64,000 bases of DNA from Corynebacterium lowii (lineage in GTDB: Bacteria > Actinomycetota > Actinomycetes > Mycobacteriales > Mycobacteriaceae). The notes beneath the pieces were generated by a model, which was not told the origin of the DNA, made no database searches, and worked only from the letters and a program-made list of their open reading frames with translations. The position numbers were made by a program, and so were the translations under genes. The stretch lies in contig NZ_LKEV01000001.1 of assembly GCF_001412085.1 (NCBI RefSeq), positions 248,001-312,000 of the forward strand. The letters are read 5' to 3'. The stretch's first letter is position 1; each line of letters begins with the position of its first letter. Shown here piece by piece: positions 12,736 to 21,772 of the stretch.

Positions 12736-13284
12736 CTAAAGGGCGCTATCGGTGGCCGCAATGAGGTAGCGCCGGGCCCTGGCTACCCGAGAGCGAATCG
12801 TGCCCACGCGCACCCCTGCGATCTTGGCGGCCTCCTCGTAGGTGTACCCGAGCACCTGGGTGAGAATGAGGGCCTCGCGGCGTTCGGGAGGCAGGGCGTC
12901 GATAAGCGCGCGGGTGTCGATCCACTCGGACCAGGTGGCTTCGGCGGGTTCGGTGGTGGTGCCAAGTTCCTCGTAGGTGGCGGCGGTGCGGGGGCGGGCC
13001 ATGTCGTGACGCACGCTATCCACCCAGACCCTGCGCGCGATGGAGAGGAGCCAGGTGCGCGCCGGGGCGGTGGCGGCGAAGCGGGGTAGCGCCCGCATGA
13101 CGCGGAGGTAGGTCTCTTGGGTGAGGTCATCGGCGTTATCACGGCCGCCGAGGTGGGCCAGCAGGCGCCACACGTCGGTTTGGGTGGCGCGGATGAAGTC
13201 CGTCAGGGCGGCGCGGTCGCCCCGGCCCGCGCGCAGGGCGAGGTCGGTGACGCGAGCGTCGTCGCTGTCGGAGTGATACTTCAC
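12736..13284 (-). CDS. sigC: ECF-family RNA polymerase sigma factor SigC
   Basis: 182 residues with region 2 (LLAHLGGRDNADDLTQETYLR, containing the -10-recognition helix) and region 4 (LPPERREALILTQVLGYTYEEAAKIAGVRVGTIRSRVARAR, residues about 130-172). No anti-sigma gene is adjacent. In C. glutamicum sigC stands next to katA as here, and has been linked to respiratory/copper-haem stress control. The upstream DNA contains GGTAAC about 13 nt before the start codon, which resembles an ECF -35 element; self-regulation is only a possibility. The ALIDAL codons near residue 129 form one copy of the dispersed 13-mer. Confidence 0.88.
   Translation of the reverse strand: MKYHSDSDDARVTDLALRAGRGDRAALTDFIRATQTDVWRLLAHLGGRDNADDLTQETYLRVMRALPRFAATAPARTWLLSIARRVWVDSVRHDMARPRTAATYEELGTTTEPAEATWSEWIDTRALIDALPPERREALILTQVLGYTYEEAAKIAGVRVGTIRSRVARARRYLIAATDSAL
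12895..12907 (-). repeat. Dispersed 13-mer GCTTATCGACGCC (copy 3)
   Basis: Exact copy inside sigC, read as ...GCG CTT ATC GAC GCC (ALIDA) on the coding strand. Confidence 0.6.
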
Positions 13285-13409
13285 GCGGATATACGTTACC
13301 AGCAGGAATGATTATCCCTGCTCAGGGCGGGATTTGGGCGAGTCGTACAAAAGATTGATTTTACCCCCTTGTGGTTGCCGGGCTTCTCGGAGCGGCGTTA
13401 GGCTCGGCA

Positions 13410-13425
13410 ATTGAAGGCTATCAAT
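13410..13425 (+). promoter_or_regulatory. Inverted repeat ATTGA-N6-TCAAT upstream of katA
   Basis: A small dyad about 33 nt before the katA start. It could be part of an oxidative-stress operator, since katA is OxyR-repressed in C. glutamicum. The dyad is seen; its role is a guess. Confidence 0.25.
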
Positions 13426-13457
13426 GACATGGCCACTATTTCATGGAGGTTATTACT

Positions 13458-15014
13458 ATGGCTATCGAGAAGTCGGCGGCCGACGACGTTCTGGCTAAGG
13501 GCCGCGTGAAGAATCACGATGGATACACCCGCCGCGAGAACGGCGCTCCGGTTCCCAGCGAAAACCTTTCGGTGACGGCTGGCCCGCAGGGCCCCACCGT
13601 GCTCAATGACATTCACCTCATCGAGAAGCTCTCGCACTTTAACCGCGAGCGCGTTCCGGAGCGCAACCCCCACGCTAAGGGCAACGGCGCCTTCGGTGAA
13701 CTGCACATCACCGAGGACGTATCCAAGTACACCAAGGCCGCGCTGTTCCAGAAGGGCACCGTGACCCCGATGGCCGTGCGCTTTTCCACCGTGGCCGGCG
13801 AGCAGGGCTCCCCGGATACCTGGCGCGACGTGCACGGCTTCGCCCTGCGCTTCTACACCAGCGAGGGCAACTACGACATCGTGGGTAACAACACCCCCAC
13901 CTTCTTCCTGCGCGATGCGATGAAGTTCCCGGACTTCATCCACTCCCAGAAGCGCGTCGGCGGCTCCGGCCTGCGCGATGCGGATATGCAGTGGGACTTC
14001 TGGACCCGCACCCCCGAGTCCGCCCACCAGGTGACCTACCTCATGGGTGACCGCGGCACCCCGCGCTCCGAGCGCGAGATGAACGGCTACGGCTCCCACA
14101 CCTTCCAGTGGGTGAACGAGGAGGGCGAGGCCTTCTGGATCAAGTACCACTTCATCTCTCGCCAGGGCGTGCACAACTTCACCGCCGCCGAGGCCGAGGA
14201 GATGGCCGGCAAGAACGCCGACTACCTGCGCGAGGACCTTTACAACGCCATCGAGCGCGGCGACTACCCGATCTGGGACGTCAAGGTGCAGATCATGCCG
14301 TTCGCGGAGGCGGAGAACTACCGCTTCAACCCCTTCGACCTCACCAAGACCTGGTCCAAGAAGGATTACCCGCGCATTGACGTGGGCTACTTCGTGCTCA
14401 ACCGGAACCCGGAGAACTTCTTTGCTCAGATCGAGCAGATGGCTCTGGACCCCTCGAACATCGTCCCCGGCGTGGGCCTCTCCCCGGACAAGATGCTCAT
14501 GGGCCGCGTGTTCGCTTACGCGGATGCTCACCGTTACCGCATTGGGCCGAACTACCGTCACCTGCCGGTGAACCAGCCGCTGACCCCCCGTCACACCTAC
14601 CAGCACGAGGGCAACATGGCTTATCTCTTCAACGAGGCCAGCCACCCCGTGTACTCGCCCAACAAGACGGCGTTGAAGGCGGGCTACCTGGATGACGGCG
14701 AGACCTCCTCCTCCAACCACACCTCCTACGGCCAGGCCGGGGACGTGTTTGTGAACCCGGACCCGCACGGTACCGACCTCACCCGCTCCGCTTATGTGAA
14801 GCACCCCGAGGACGACGACTTCGGCCAGGCCGGCACCCTCTACCGTGACGTGTACAACGATGAGGAAAAGCAGCGCCTGGTAGAGAACATCACCGACGCA
14901 ATGGCCGGTGTCTCCCCCGAGACCGAGGAGCGTTGCTACTGGTACTGGTCCCAGGTGGATGAGAACCTCGGCGCCCGCGTCAAGGAGCTCTTCACTCAGA
15001 AGAAGAACGCCTAG
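13458..15014 (+). CDS. katA: Monofunctional haem catalase
   Basis: 518 residues, typical for a clade-3 catalase. It decomposes hydrogen peroxide. The distal His72 lies in [13 protein letters not shown], the active-site Asn in [11 protein letters not shown] (about residues 141-150), and the proximal haem Tyr in [17 protein letters not shown]. The start is ATG 13458 with GGAGG 8 nt upstream; an ATG 15 bases earlier actually forms part of this RBS. It is divergent from sigC, has a clear terminator, and is followed by ohr on the same strand. Confidence 0.96.
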   Translation: MAIEKSAADDVLAKGRVKNHDGYTRRENGAPVPSENLSVTAGPQGPTVLNDIHLIEKLSHFNRERVPERNPHAKGNGAFGELHITEDVSKYTKAALFQKGTVTPMAVRFSTVAGEQGSPDTWRDVHGFALRFYTSEGNYDIVGNNTPTFFLRDAMKFPDFIHSQKRVGGSGLRDADMQWDFWTRTPESAHQVTYLMGDRGTPRSEREMNGYGSHTFQWVNEEGEAFWIKYHFISRQGVHNFTAAEAEEMAGKNADYLREDLYNAIERGDYPIWDVKVQIMPFAEAENYRFNPFDLTKTWSKKDYPRIDVGYFVLNRNPENFFAQIEQMALDPSNIVPGVGLSPDKMLMGRVFAYADAHRYRIGPNYRHLPVNQPLTPRHTYQHEGNMAYLFNEASHPVYSPNKTALKAGYLDDGETSSSNHTSYGQAGDVFVNPDPHGTDLTRSAYVKHPEDDDFGQAGTLYRDVYNDEEKQRLVENITDAMAGVSPETEERCYWYWSQVDENLGARVKELFTQKKNA

Positions 15015-15061
15015 TATCTTTACGGTTTCCCACCGATCGAGTTCTTGGTAGAACTCCCCGG

Positions 15062-15097
15062 CTCCTGAACGGCATTATCGCTGTTCAGGAGTTTTTT
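15062..15097 (+). terminator. Intrinsic terminator of katA
   Basis: Perfect stem CTCCTGAAC / GTTCAGGAG with a 12-nt loop, followed by TTTTTT. Confidence 0.92.
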
Positions 15098-15168
15098 CAT
15101 ACCCACACCGGAAAATATGGCTACCGTGGGTGAGGTACTGCACCAGGTTTGTAGAAAGGAATACCCCT

Positions 15169-15594
15169 ATGGCTGACACGATCTATACCCAGAAAGTCAC
15201 CGCCACCGGCGCGGGCCGCGATGGCCGCGTCCAGGGCGATGGCGGCATCGACTTTGACGTGCGCCCGCCCAAGCTCAACGGCCCCTCCGCCGGAGTGAAC
15301 CCGGAGTCTCTGCTGGCCGCCGCATGGTCCGCCTGCTTTAACGGTGCCCTCCAGAAGATGATGGGTGAGGCCGGCGTGGACACCGCCGCTCACGCCCCCG
15401 AGGTGGACGCCGAGGTTGCCCTCAACCGCGATCCCTCCGATGGCGGCTTCCGCCTCTCCGGGCGCATCACGGCCCGTTTCAAGGATCAGGATTCCTTGGA
15501 AGGCGCCCAGGAGCTCGTGGAGAAGGCTCACCAGTTCTGCCCCTTCTCCAAGGCTCTGGCTGGCCAGTTTGACGCCGAGGCCGTGCTGGGCTAA
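15169..15594 (+). CDS. ohr: Organic hydroperoxide resistance protein (Ohr, OsmC fold)
   Basis: 141 residues from ATG 15169 (AAAGGA 9 nt upstream). The two redox cysteines of Ohr peroxidases are present: Cys56 in AAAWSACFNGAL and Cys124 in HQFCPFSKAL. Ohr reduces organic hydroperoxides using lipoylated proteins as electron donors. It lies just after katA but behind the katA terminator, so it is likely a separate transcript. No OhrR regulator is adjacent. Confidence 0.92.
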   Translation: MADTIYTQKVTATGAGRDGRVQGDGGIDFDVRPPKLNGPSAGVNPESLLAAAWSACFNGALQKMMGEAGVDTAAHAPEVDAEVALNRDPSDGGFRLSGRITARFKDQDSLEGAQELVEKAHQFCPFSKALAGQFDAEAVLG

Positions 15595-15623
15595 TTCTTT
15601 ATCGGCCTGCTGCTAGGCCGCCA

Positions 15624-15664
15624 AAAGCGAGGCTCCCGCGTTATCGCGGGGAGGCCTCGCTTTC
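15624..15664. terminator. Bidirectional terminator between ohr and mrpG
   Basis: AAAGCGAGGC / GCCTCGCTTT 10-bp arms around an inner CCCGCG-TTAT-CGCGGG hairpin. The stem overlaps the last codons of mrpG, so the convergent ohr and mrp transcripts share it. Confidence 0.85.
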
Positions 15665-15988
15665 TTGTTGCTGCTGGTCTGCTTGCTGTTCGAGAGTCAC
15701 CCCATACACGGAACGAGCCATATAGAAACTCCCCACTGAGCCAATGATCCACAGTCCGGCAATAGCCAGCACCCCGCGCACCGCATTATTAGGGTCAAAG
15801 CCCGTGGTGCTCCAATCCCGCAGCAGATTCGCCACGATCAGCAGGGGGATCGCCAGGGAGACGGTGGGGCCAAGGAGATTCACTCGGGTGAGCGCGCCGG
15901 GGGCGCGCCACAGCGCCACGGTGGTAGCCACGATGAGCAGCACCGCGGCAATCACCAGGGCACACACCACGTATTCTGCAAGGGACAT
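15641..15988 (-). CDS. mrpG: Mrp-type Na+/H+ antiporter subunit G
   Basis: 115 residues with three hydrophobic segments (about 8-28, 40-60, 72-95) and a Gln-rich tail. The short size, the LWRAPGALTRVNLLGP motif and its terminal place in the operon identify the MrpG/MnhG (PhaG) subunit. It lies 5 bp after mrpF. Confidence 0.85.
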   Translation of the reverse strand: MSLAEYVVCALVIAAVLLIVATTVALWRAPGALTRVNLLGPTVSLAIPLLIVANLLRDWSTTGFDPNNAVRGVLAIAGLWIIGSVGSFYMARSVYGVTLEQQADQQQQESEASPR

Positions 15989-15993
15989 CGCTT

Positions 15994-16260
15994 TTACCTC
16001 CGGCCTCGGGAAACCATGCGGGACATAGACAGCGTGGGCAGCACTCCGCCCACCAGTGCCGCGAGTAGGGCAATCTCGTAATTAATGGACGTTTGATTAT
16101 CCAGCGACCACACCAGATACAGCGCGATCATGGCGTAAAAGGCGAGGTCAGAAAGCACCACGCGGGTGAGCACATCGCGGGTGCTCAGAATCAGCACCAG
16201 CCCGGCCAGCAGGCAGGCCGCGATGATGGCCCCGGCACCCCAGAGTATTGTCTGAAACAT
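15994..16260 (-). CDS. mrpF: Mrp-type Na+/H+ antiporter subunit F
   Basis: 88 residues with three membrane segments and the MrpF pattern LSTRDVLTRVVLSDL followed by AFYAMIALYLVW. It abuts mrpE with no intergenic base (mrpE stop at 16261). Confidence 0.85.
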   Translation of the reverse strand: MFQTILWGAGAIIAACLLAGLVLILSTRDVLTRVVLSDLAFYAMIALYLVWSLDNQTSINYEIALLAALVGGVLPTLSMSRMVSRGRR

Positions 16261-16632
16261 CTACTTCACCCTCCAGTAATAGTTCTCGGCCAACTCCAAT
16301 TCCTGTCCCTTCACGCTCGGCGCCAGGCGGGCTTCCATATCGGCCAGGCCCTCGATGACCTCGCGCTGGTCGGAACCGTGGACCGCCTGCACCAACAACG
16401 TCGTGGGCGCACCCGGTTCCACCGGTGCGCGGAATCCCAGGGAGAGGGTACCTGGGGTGACGGTAATCGAGGTGGAAAACCAGAACATCTGCCACTGGCT
16501 GCTCACCCGCAGCGGATAGGCCACCACCACGGGATCGAAGCCGGTGCGCGGCCGCAGCGCCGAGGCCGCGAGGCTCACCGAGCTCACCACGATTTCCTTG
16601 ATGAGCCAGGGAATATAGATCAGTGCGTTCAT
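16261..16632 (-). CDS. mrpE: Mrp-type Na+/H+ antiporter subunit E
   Basis: 123 residues. One N-terminal membrane segment precedes the MrpE signature FDPVVVAYPLRVSSQWQMFWF and TPGTLSLGF. The start overlaps the end of mrpD by 4 bp. This version is shorter than many MrpE proteins, lacking the usual first two helices. Confidence 0.8.
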   Translation of the reverse strand: MNALIYIPWLIKEIVVSSVSLAASALRPRTGFDPVVVAYPLRVSSQWQMFWFSTSITVTPGTLSLGFRAPVEPGAPTTLLVQAVHGSDQREVIEGLADMEARLAPSVKGQELELAENYYWRVK

Positions 16633-18113
16633 CGGGTCACTCCTAGCACGGATTCTTGGTAGCTATCGACGTCCAGGAGCGCGCCGGTGGCGGTCTGGAG
16701 GGCGTCGATAAGCGGGCCCGCGGCGAAGAACATCAGGACCGAGCAGGCCAACAGCGTGGCCGCCGGGGCGAGCAGGCGGCCACGGATACGCAGATCGCTG
16801 GGCACCTGCTGCATGGGGCGGCCCCAGAATACCGAGCGCCACACGCGGAACATGGCGAGCAGGGCGGCAAAGCTCGCCACGATGATGGTGGCGATGACGA
16901 GCCAGGAGGCCCAGTCGCCACCCCGCGCCACGCTCATCACCACGGCCACCTTGCCCCACAGGCCAGAGAAGGGCGGAAAACCCACCACGGAGAAGGCACC
17001 CGCGGCAAAGACCGCCGCCACCCAGGGATCGCGGCGAGCCAGGCCGGAGAGCTTGGTGAGCAGCCCCGTACCGTAGGTTTCCTCAATTGCGCCCGAGGTG
17101 AGCACCAGGGAGCCCACGGTGACCATGTGGTGCAGGGCGTAGAGCAGACCGGCGGCGAGGGCGCGCTGGGCGTCGCCAGTGGTAAAGGCCAGCATGACCA
17201 GGATAAACGGCATGCCATTGACCATCTGATAGGCCAGCACGCGGCGGATGGAGTTCTCCGCCAGGCCCGAGAACCCGCCGATGAGCATGGAGATCACCAT
17301 GAGTGCCACGATCAGGGTGTTCCAGCGGTCGGTGAGATCAAAGATCACCACGTAGATGCGGTAGAGCATGTACACGGCCACCTTGGTGTGCAGGCCGGAG
17401 AAGAGACCCATCACCGCCGCCGAGGTACCGGGATAGGTGCGCGGCAGCCACGTATGCACCGGAACGATACCGGCCTTGGCGGAGATGGCGATGAGCACCA
17501 GGCCCATCGCTACGACGGCGGGGCCGTTGCCCTCGGCTGCACCGCGCAGCGCGGCCATATTGACCGTGCCGGTGGTGGCGTACACAAAGCCCACGCCCAC
17601 CACCAGCAATGTGGAGGCGGTGAGGTTAACCAGAACGAAGGTGCGCCCGGCGGCCAGGCGCGACCAAGTGCCCGTCATGGCGATGAGCCCGTAGGAGGGC
17701 AGCAGCATGACCTCGATGAAAACGAAGAAGTTAAAGAGATCCGCCGTGAGCAGAACACCATTAACGCCGGTGAGCAGCACCAAAGTGAGCGCCGGGTAAT
17801 ACCGGGCGCGGGTTTCTCCCGAAACGGTGGCAAACCAATTGGCGCACAGCATGACCAGCGAGGTGGTCACCATCATCACGGCAGAAAAGGCATCCGCCAC
17901 GAAGGGAATGGCCACGCCACCGGGGAAGAGACCCACGTTATGCCCCAGGGTGCCGTGCTCGGTGGTGTACCAGAACAACCAGGCACCGCCCACCAGGCTC
18001 AGCGCCGGGATGAGAAGGTGCAGCAGATCGCGGCCCCACTTCCACGGGGCCATCACCGCTAGGGCGGAGGAAAAGAGGGGAATAACAACAAAGAACGGGA
18101 GCACAATATCCAT
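16629..18113 (-). CDS. mrpD: Mrp-type Na+/H+ antiporter subunit D (proton-translocating)
   Basis: 494 residues and about 14 helices; related to Nuo subunits L/M/N. The conserved Glu in helix 5 (FFVFIEVMLLPSYGLIA) and the Lys of the discontinuous helix region (SAKAGIVPVHTWLPRTYP) are present, as needed for proton translocation. It overlaps mrpC by one base and mrpE by four. Near its C-terminus GPLIDALQ is encoded by a copy of the dispersed 13-mer. Confidence 0.92.
   Translation of the reverse strand: MDIVLPFFVVIPLFSSALAVMAPWKWGRDLLHLLIPALSLVGGAWLFWYTTEHGTLGHNVGLFPGGVAIPFVADAFSAVMMVTTSLVMLCANWFATVSGETRARYYPALTLVLLTGVNGVLLTADLFNFFVFIEVMLLPSYGLIAMTGTWSRLAAGRTFVLVNLTASTLLVVGVGFVYATTGTVNMAALRGAAEGNGPAVVAMGLVLIAISAKAGIVPVHTWLPRTYPGTSAAVMGLFSGLHTKVAVYMLYRIYVVIFDLTDRWNTLIVALMVISMLIGGFSGLAENSIRRVLAYQMVNGMPFILVMLAFTTGDAQRALAAGLLYALHHMVTVGSLVLTSGAIEETYGTGLLTKLSGLARRDPWVAAVFAAGAFSVVGFPPFSGLWGKVAVVMSVARGGDWASWLVIATIIVASFAALLAMFRVWRSVFWGRPMQQVPSDLRIRGRLLAPAATLLACSVLMFFAAGPLIDALQTATGALLDVDSYQESVLGVTR
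16701..16713 (-). repeat. Dispersed 13-mer GCTTATCGACGCC (copy 4)
   Basis: Exact copy inside mrpD, read CCG CTT ATC GAC GCC (PLIDA). Confidence 0.6.
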
Positions 18114-18583
18114 TAGCGCTGGCCCTCCTTTTTCTTCTGCGTATCCTTCTCAGCGAGCAGGAAGGCGTGGGCGCGCTGGCGTGCTTCTTCCCCGGAGCGG
18201 AACTCCTCGTGACTTTGGGTGGCTCGCCCCAGGGTGGAAACCGGAGACAAAAGCGGCTCCTCCCCGGTGCTCACGGGATCGACATTCGCGGTGTCATCGG
18301 AACGGCCCAGGGCCGCCAGGGTGAGCAGAATCGTGGTGGTGGCCATCGAGATCACGATGGCCGTGAGCACGAAAGCCTGGGGGAGGGGATCGGCCACATC
18401 GGCGGCATCCACGCGGTCAAGGAATACCTCGCCGCGCCATGCACCCACCCCCGAGGCCAGGAGCATGAGGTTGGCGGCATGGCTGATGAGCTGCATCCCA
18501 AAAACGATGCGCACCATGCCGCGCTGCTGCACCAGATATACGCCTCCGGTGACCAGAACGGCGATCGTCAGAGCCATAATCAT
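18113..18583 (-). CDS. mrpC: Mrp-type Na+/H+ antiporter subunit C
   Basis: 156 residues, NuoK-like, with three helices and the family pattern IVFGMQLISHAANLMLLASG plus PLPQAFVLTAIVISMATT. A hydrophilic C-terminal extension (about 110-156) is rich in charged residues, ends KKKEGQR and is longer than in most MrpC. It overlaps both neighbours by a few bases. Confidence 0.88.
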   Translation of the reverse strand: MIMALTIAVLVTGGVYLVQQRGMVRIVFGMQLISHAANLMLLASGVGAWRGEVFLDRVDAADVADPLPQAFVLTAIVISMATTTILLTLAALGRSDDTANVDPVSTGEEPLLSPVSTLGRATQSHEEFRSGEEARQRAHAFLLAEKDTQKKKEGQR

Positions 18584-21500
18584 CGTGCTTCCTCCTGAGT
18601 TCGGGTGGCAGCGTTTTCGCGGGTTCCGGCGGCGTGGGCTGGAGCCTGAGCGCGGGTTCTGGTGGCGTCGGCTTGGGGCTCGACGTCCTGAGCCTGGGCC
18701 GCCTCAGTGGTCCCCGAGGCAGCAGACGCGCCAACAGCGTGAGCCTCACCCCCCGAGGCACCAACCCCCGGGGTAGGCGCCAGCGGCCCCTCCTCCGTGC
18801 GGGCAAAGGGAAGCTCCTGCGTGGTGGCAGTACCGGGCTTTTCATAATTACCCAGATAATTCACCGCCGCCATGAGCATGCCCAGCACCGCCAGGTAAAT
18901 ACCGCCGTCAAAGATCAGGGACGTGCTCAAGTGCTGGCCCAGAATCTCCGCGTGGAGGGGAGCCAGGAAGGAACCCTCCACCAGCCCCACGAGGCCCGCG
19001 GCCAGGGCGGTGACGATACCGATGCCCGTGAGCCAATACGGGGTGGAGGGGTGCGCCACGATGGAATCGCGGCCTCGGGAGAGATAGAAGAGCATGATTC
19101 CGGTGCCCGCGATGAGGGCGGCCACGAAGCCGCCGCCGGGGTCCATGTGACCACGCATAAACACCACCACGGAGAGCACTGCCAGCAACGGCGCCACCAG
19201 ACGCAGGGCCGCCCGCAGCGGAAGCGAGTTCAGCTGAGATTGCCCAAAGGGTGCGGGGCGGGTGCCCTTGGCGAAGGGGTGCCGGGGGAAGGAGGCCGCC
19301 ACGGAGCCGATCACGATGGCCGCCATGCCCAATACGGAAAGCTCACCCAGGGTATCCAGGGCGCGGAACTCCACGATGATGGTGGCCACGATGTTCTTGC
19401 CGCCGGTGATCTCCGGGGCGTTGGTGATATACCATTCCGCGAGGTCGGAGCGGTCATTGCGGCCCATGAGAGTGAATACGCCGAGGAAGGCCGCCAGGCC
19501 CGCCAGCAGCGCGATCACCAGGGAGCGGATGGTGCGTTTACGGTCAGAGCGCGGGAATCGCGCGGGCTGGTAGCGCAGCACCATCATGATGATGACCACC
19601 ACCAAGGCTTCCACGAGGAACTGGGTGAGAGCCACATCGGGGGCACCCAGAATCAGCATTTGGAAGGTGATTCCCACGCCCACGGTTCCCGCCAGGACGG
19701 CGCTGGTGAGCCGGTGGGTGCTGCGCATGAGGCCCACCACCGAGAGCAGAATAATAAGGAAGGGCGCGAGGTCGAGCCAGTTATCCAGACCCTCGGCGCG
19801 CGGAGCCAGGGGGGTGCCGTCGATACCAGTGCTCCCCAACAGGGTAAAGAGCATGAGCGCGATAACGCTGAGCACCGGCCACACCAGGTGACGCGAGGGG
19901 CTTTGAGAATTGGCCATGTGGCCAAAGAAGTGCCCCAGGCGGGTGGCGCCCTGTTGCAGGGCGGCCAGCAGGCCGTTGCCGTTGAAAGGCAGGAAGAATC
20001 GGGATTCCAGGGCGGGCCAAATGCGATGGCGCTGGGTGACGCCGAGGATACCCAGGGCGATGACCAGTATGGAAACGATGAAGGGGGCGTTGATTCCGTG
20101 CCACAGCGCCAGGTGCGTGTGGGCCTCAACGGCCTCGGAAATCGCCGTGGTTTCGGCGGAATCGGCAGCCGCGCCCGAGCCAGCAACCTCGCTGAGTCCG
20201 ATGGCCGCCACGATGGAATCCATCGGGTGATTCAGGAACATCGGGACCAAACCCAGCGGCAGGGAAAGTAATCCCGGCAGCGCCGCAGGCAGCCACAGGG
20301 CCACGGGGGCCTCGTGCACGCCCTCCATGTGGCGGGTGGGGTGCTCCGTGGCGGGGTCGAAGAAGGCACCAAAGACGAGTTTGGCGGAATAAGTAAAGGT
20401 GAGCAGCGCACCGATACCGGCCACCGCCAGCAGCAAAGTGCCGTAGCCCTCCACCTCATAGAGGGCGCCGAGCATTCCCTCCTTGGAGATAAAACCAAAG
20501 GTGGGAGGAATGGCAGCCATAGAAAGCGCGCCCACCACCATGCCGGTGCAGGTAAAGGGCATGGAGCGCCACAGCACGCCGAGGCGGCGGGTATCGCGGG
20601 TGCCGGCCTCGTGGTCCACCACGCCGATGAGCATGAAGATGGAGGACTTAAAGAGGGCGTGCGCCAGGGTGTGCACCAGCGCAGCCGAGAGGGCCAGGGG
20701 AGTACCCACACCGATGGTGGCCACGATCCAGCCCAGGTGGCTCACGGTGGAATAAGCTGTGAGCTTCTTCAAATCCGTCTTTTGCACGGCAAAGAGCGCG
20801 GAGACCACGGCGGTGGTCAGGCCCACACCGATGAGCAGCCAGTTCCACACTGCTACGTCGTGGAAGATCGCGGAGAACCGCATGAGCAGGTACACACCGG
20901 CCTTGACCACGGCGGCCGCGTGGAGGAAGGCGGATACCGGCGTGGCCGCCGCCATCGCCTCGGGGAGCCAGAAGTGGAAGGGCAATTGCGCGGCCTTGGT
21001 AAAGGCAGAGGCCGCCACGAGCACTGCCACCGTGGAGGTCAGGCCGGGATTATCGGCCCACACCGAGGAATCGAGAATCCCCTGCACGCTGGTGGTGCCG
21101 GTGCGCGTGGCCGCCACCACGATGGCTGCGAGCAGGGTGAGCCCGCCGATAAAGGTCAAAAGCAGGGTGCGCTGTGCGCCCGCCTCGCCGCTGGAACCCG
21201 AGCGCGCGATGAGCAGGAAGGAGGCGATGGACACCAGTTCCCAGCCGATGAACAGCACCACGACGTCATCGGCAAGCACGAGTAGTAGCACCGCGAGGGT
21301 GAAGGCCGTCATGATGGTGTAAAAACTGGTGTTGCCCTGCTTCTTGGGCAGGTACGCTGCGGAGTAGATGAACACCACCGCACCGATACACAGAGCGAGG
21401 AGGGCAAAGAAGGCACTGAGGGCGTCGGCACGCAGGGCGAAGGTGACGTCCACGCCGGGGGCGAGGAAGTCCCGGGCCCACACTACGCTCCAGGTGAGCG

Positions 21501-21663
21501 GCTCGCCGTCGAAGATGCCGGGTAGGTTGATCCCGAGGGCTGCGGCCGCGGTGAGGAAGAGCGCGGCGAGGCCCCAACCGGCGCCGCGATCAGCCACGCT
21601 CACCAACGGAGGAGCAAGAATCACGGCCCCCACCGCCAAGGCAATAACAATAGCTAACGTCAC
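18580..21663 (-). CDS. mrpA: Mrp-type Na+/H+ antiporter subunit A fused to MrpB domain
   Basis: 1027 residues from GTG 21663; in-frame GTG 21672 and TTG 21702 are alternatives. The N-terminal NuoL-like part has FIGWELVSIASFLLIARSG and KAAQLPFHFWLPEAMAAATPVS, with the conserved Glu and Lys of proton channels. The C-terminal part carries the MrpB pattern FMRGHMDPGGGFVAALIAG, so the usually separate mrpB is fused, as in actinobacterial mrpA. The tail is low-complexity. The six-gene operon mrpACDEFG encodes a complex exporting Na+ at alkaline pH. Confidence 0.92.
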   Translation of the reverse strand: MTLAIVIALAVGAVILAPPLVSVADRGAGWGLAALFLTAAAALGINLPGIFDGEPLTWSVVWARDFLAPGVDVTFALRADALSAFFALLALCIGAVVFIYSAAYLPKKQGNTSFYTIMTAFTLAVLLLVLADDVVVLFIGWELVSIASFLLIARSGSSGEAGAQRTLLLTFIGGLTLLAAIVVAATRTGTTSVQGILDSSVWADNPGLTSTVAVLVAASAFTKAAQLPFHFWLPEAMAAATPVSAFLHAAAVVKAGVYLLMRFSAIFHDVAVWNWLLIGVGLTTAVVSALFAVQKTDLKKLTAYSTVSHLGWIVATIGVGTPLALSAALVHTLAHALFKSSIFMLIGVVDHEAGTRDTRRLGVLWRSMPFTCTGMVVGALSMAAIPPTFGFISKEGMLGALYEVEGYGTLLLAVAGIGALLTFTYSAKLVFGAFFDPATEHPTRHMEGVHEAPVALWLPAALPGLLSLPLGLVPMFLNHPMDSIVAAIGLSEVAGSGAAADSAETTAISEAVEAHTHLALWHGINAPFIVSILVIALGILGVTQRHRIWPALESRFFLPFNGNGLLAALQQGATRLGHFFGHMANSQSPSRHLVWPVLSVIALMLFTLLGSTGIDGTPLAPRAEGLDNWLDLAPFLIILLSVVGLMRSTHRLTSAVLAGTVGVGITFQMLILGAPDVALTQFLVEALVVVIIMMVLRYQPARFPRSDRKRTIRSLVIALLAGLAAFLGVFTLMGRNDRSDLAEWYITNAPEITGGKNIVATIIVEFRALDTLGELSVLGMAAIVIGSVAASFPRHPFAKGTRPAPFGQSQLNSLPLRAALRLVAPLLAVLSVVVFMRGHMDPGGGFVAALIAGTGIMLFYLSRGRDSIVAHPSTPYWLTGIGIVTALAAGLVGLVEGSFLAPLHAEILGQHLSTSLIFDGGIYLAVLGMLMAAVNYLGNYEKPGTATTQELPFARTEEGPLAPTPGVGASGGEAHAVGASAASGTTEAAQAQDVEPQADATRTRAQAPAHAAGTRENAATRTQEEAR

Positions 21664-21758
21664 GTGTGACACACTCTTTCGTAGCTTGTAAGTCCGAACC
21701 AAGGTTACCAGCAGGGGGTGACACGGTGAGTCTGCGCGGTATCAGCCCGCTAACAGGA

Positions 21759-21764
21759 TAAATT
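21759..21764 (+). promoter_or_regulatory. -10 hexamer TAAATT, leaderless start
   Basis: TAAATT lies 8 nt before ATG 21773; no Shine-Dalgarno sequence of normal spacing is present. Confidence 0.4.
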
Positions 21765-21772
21765 GGCAGGGT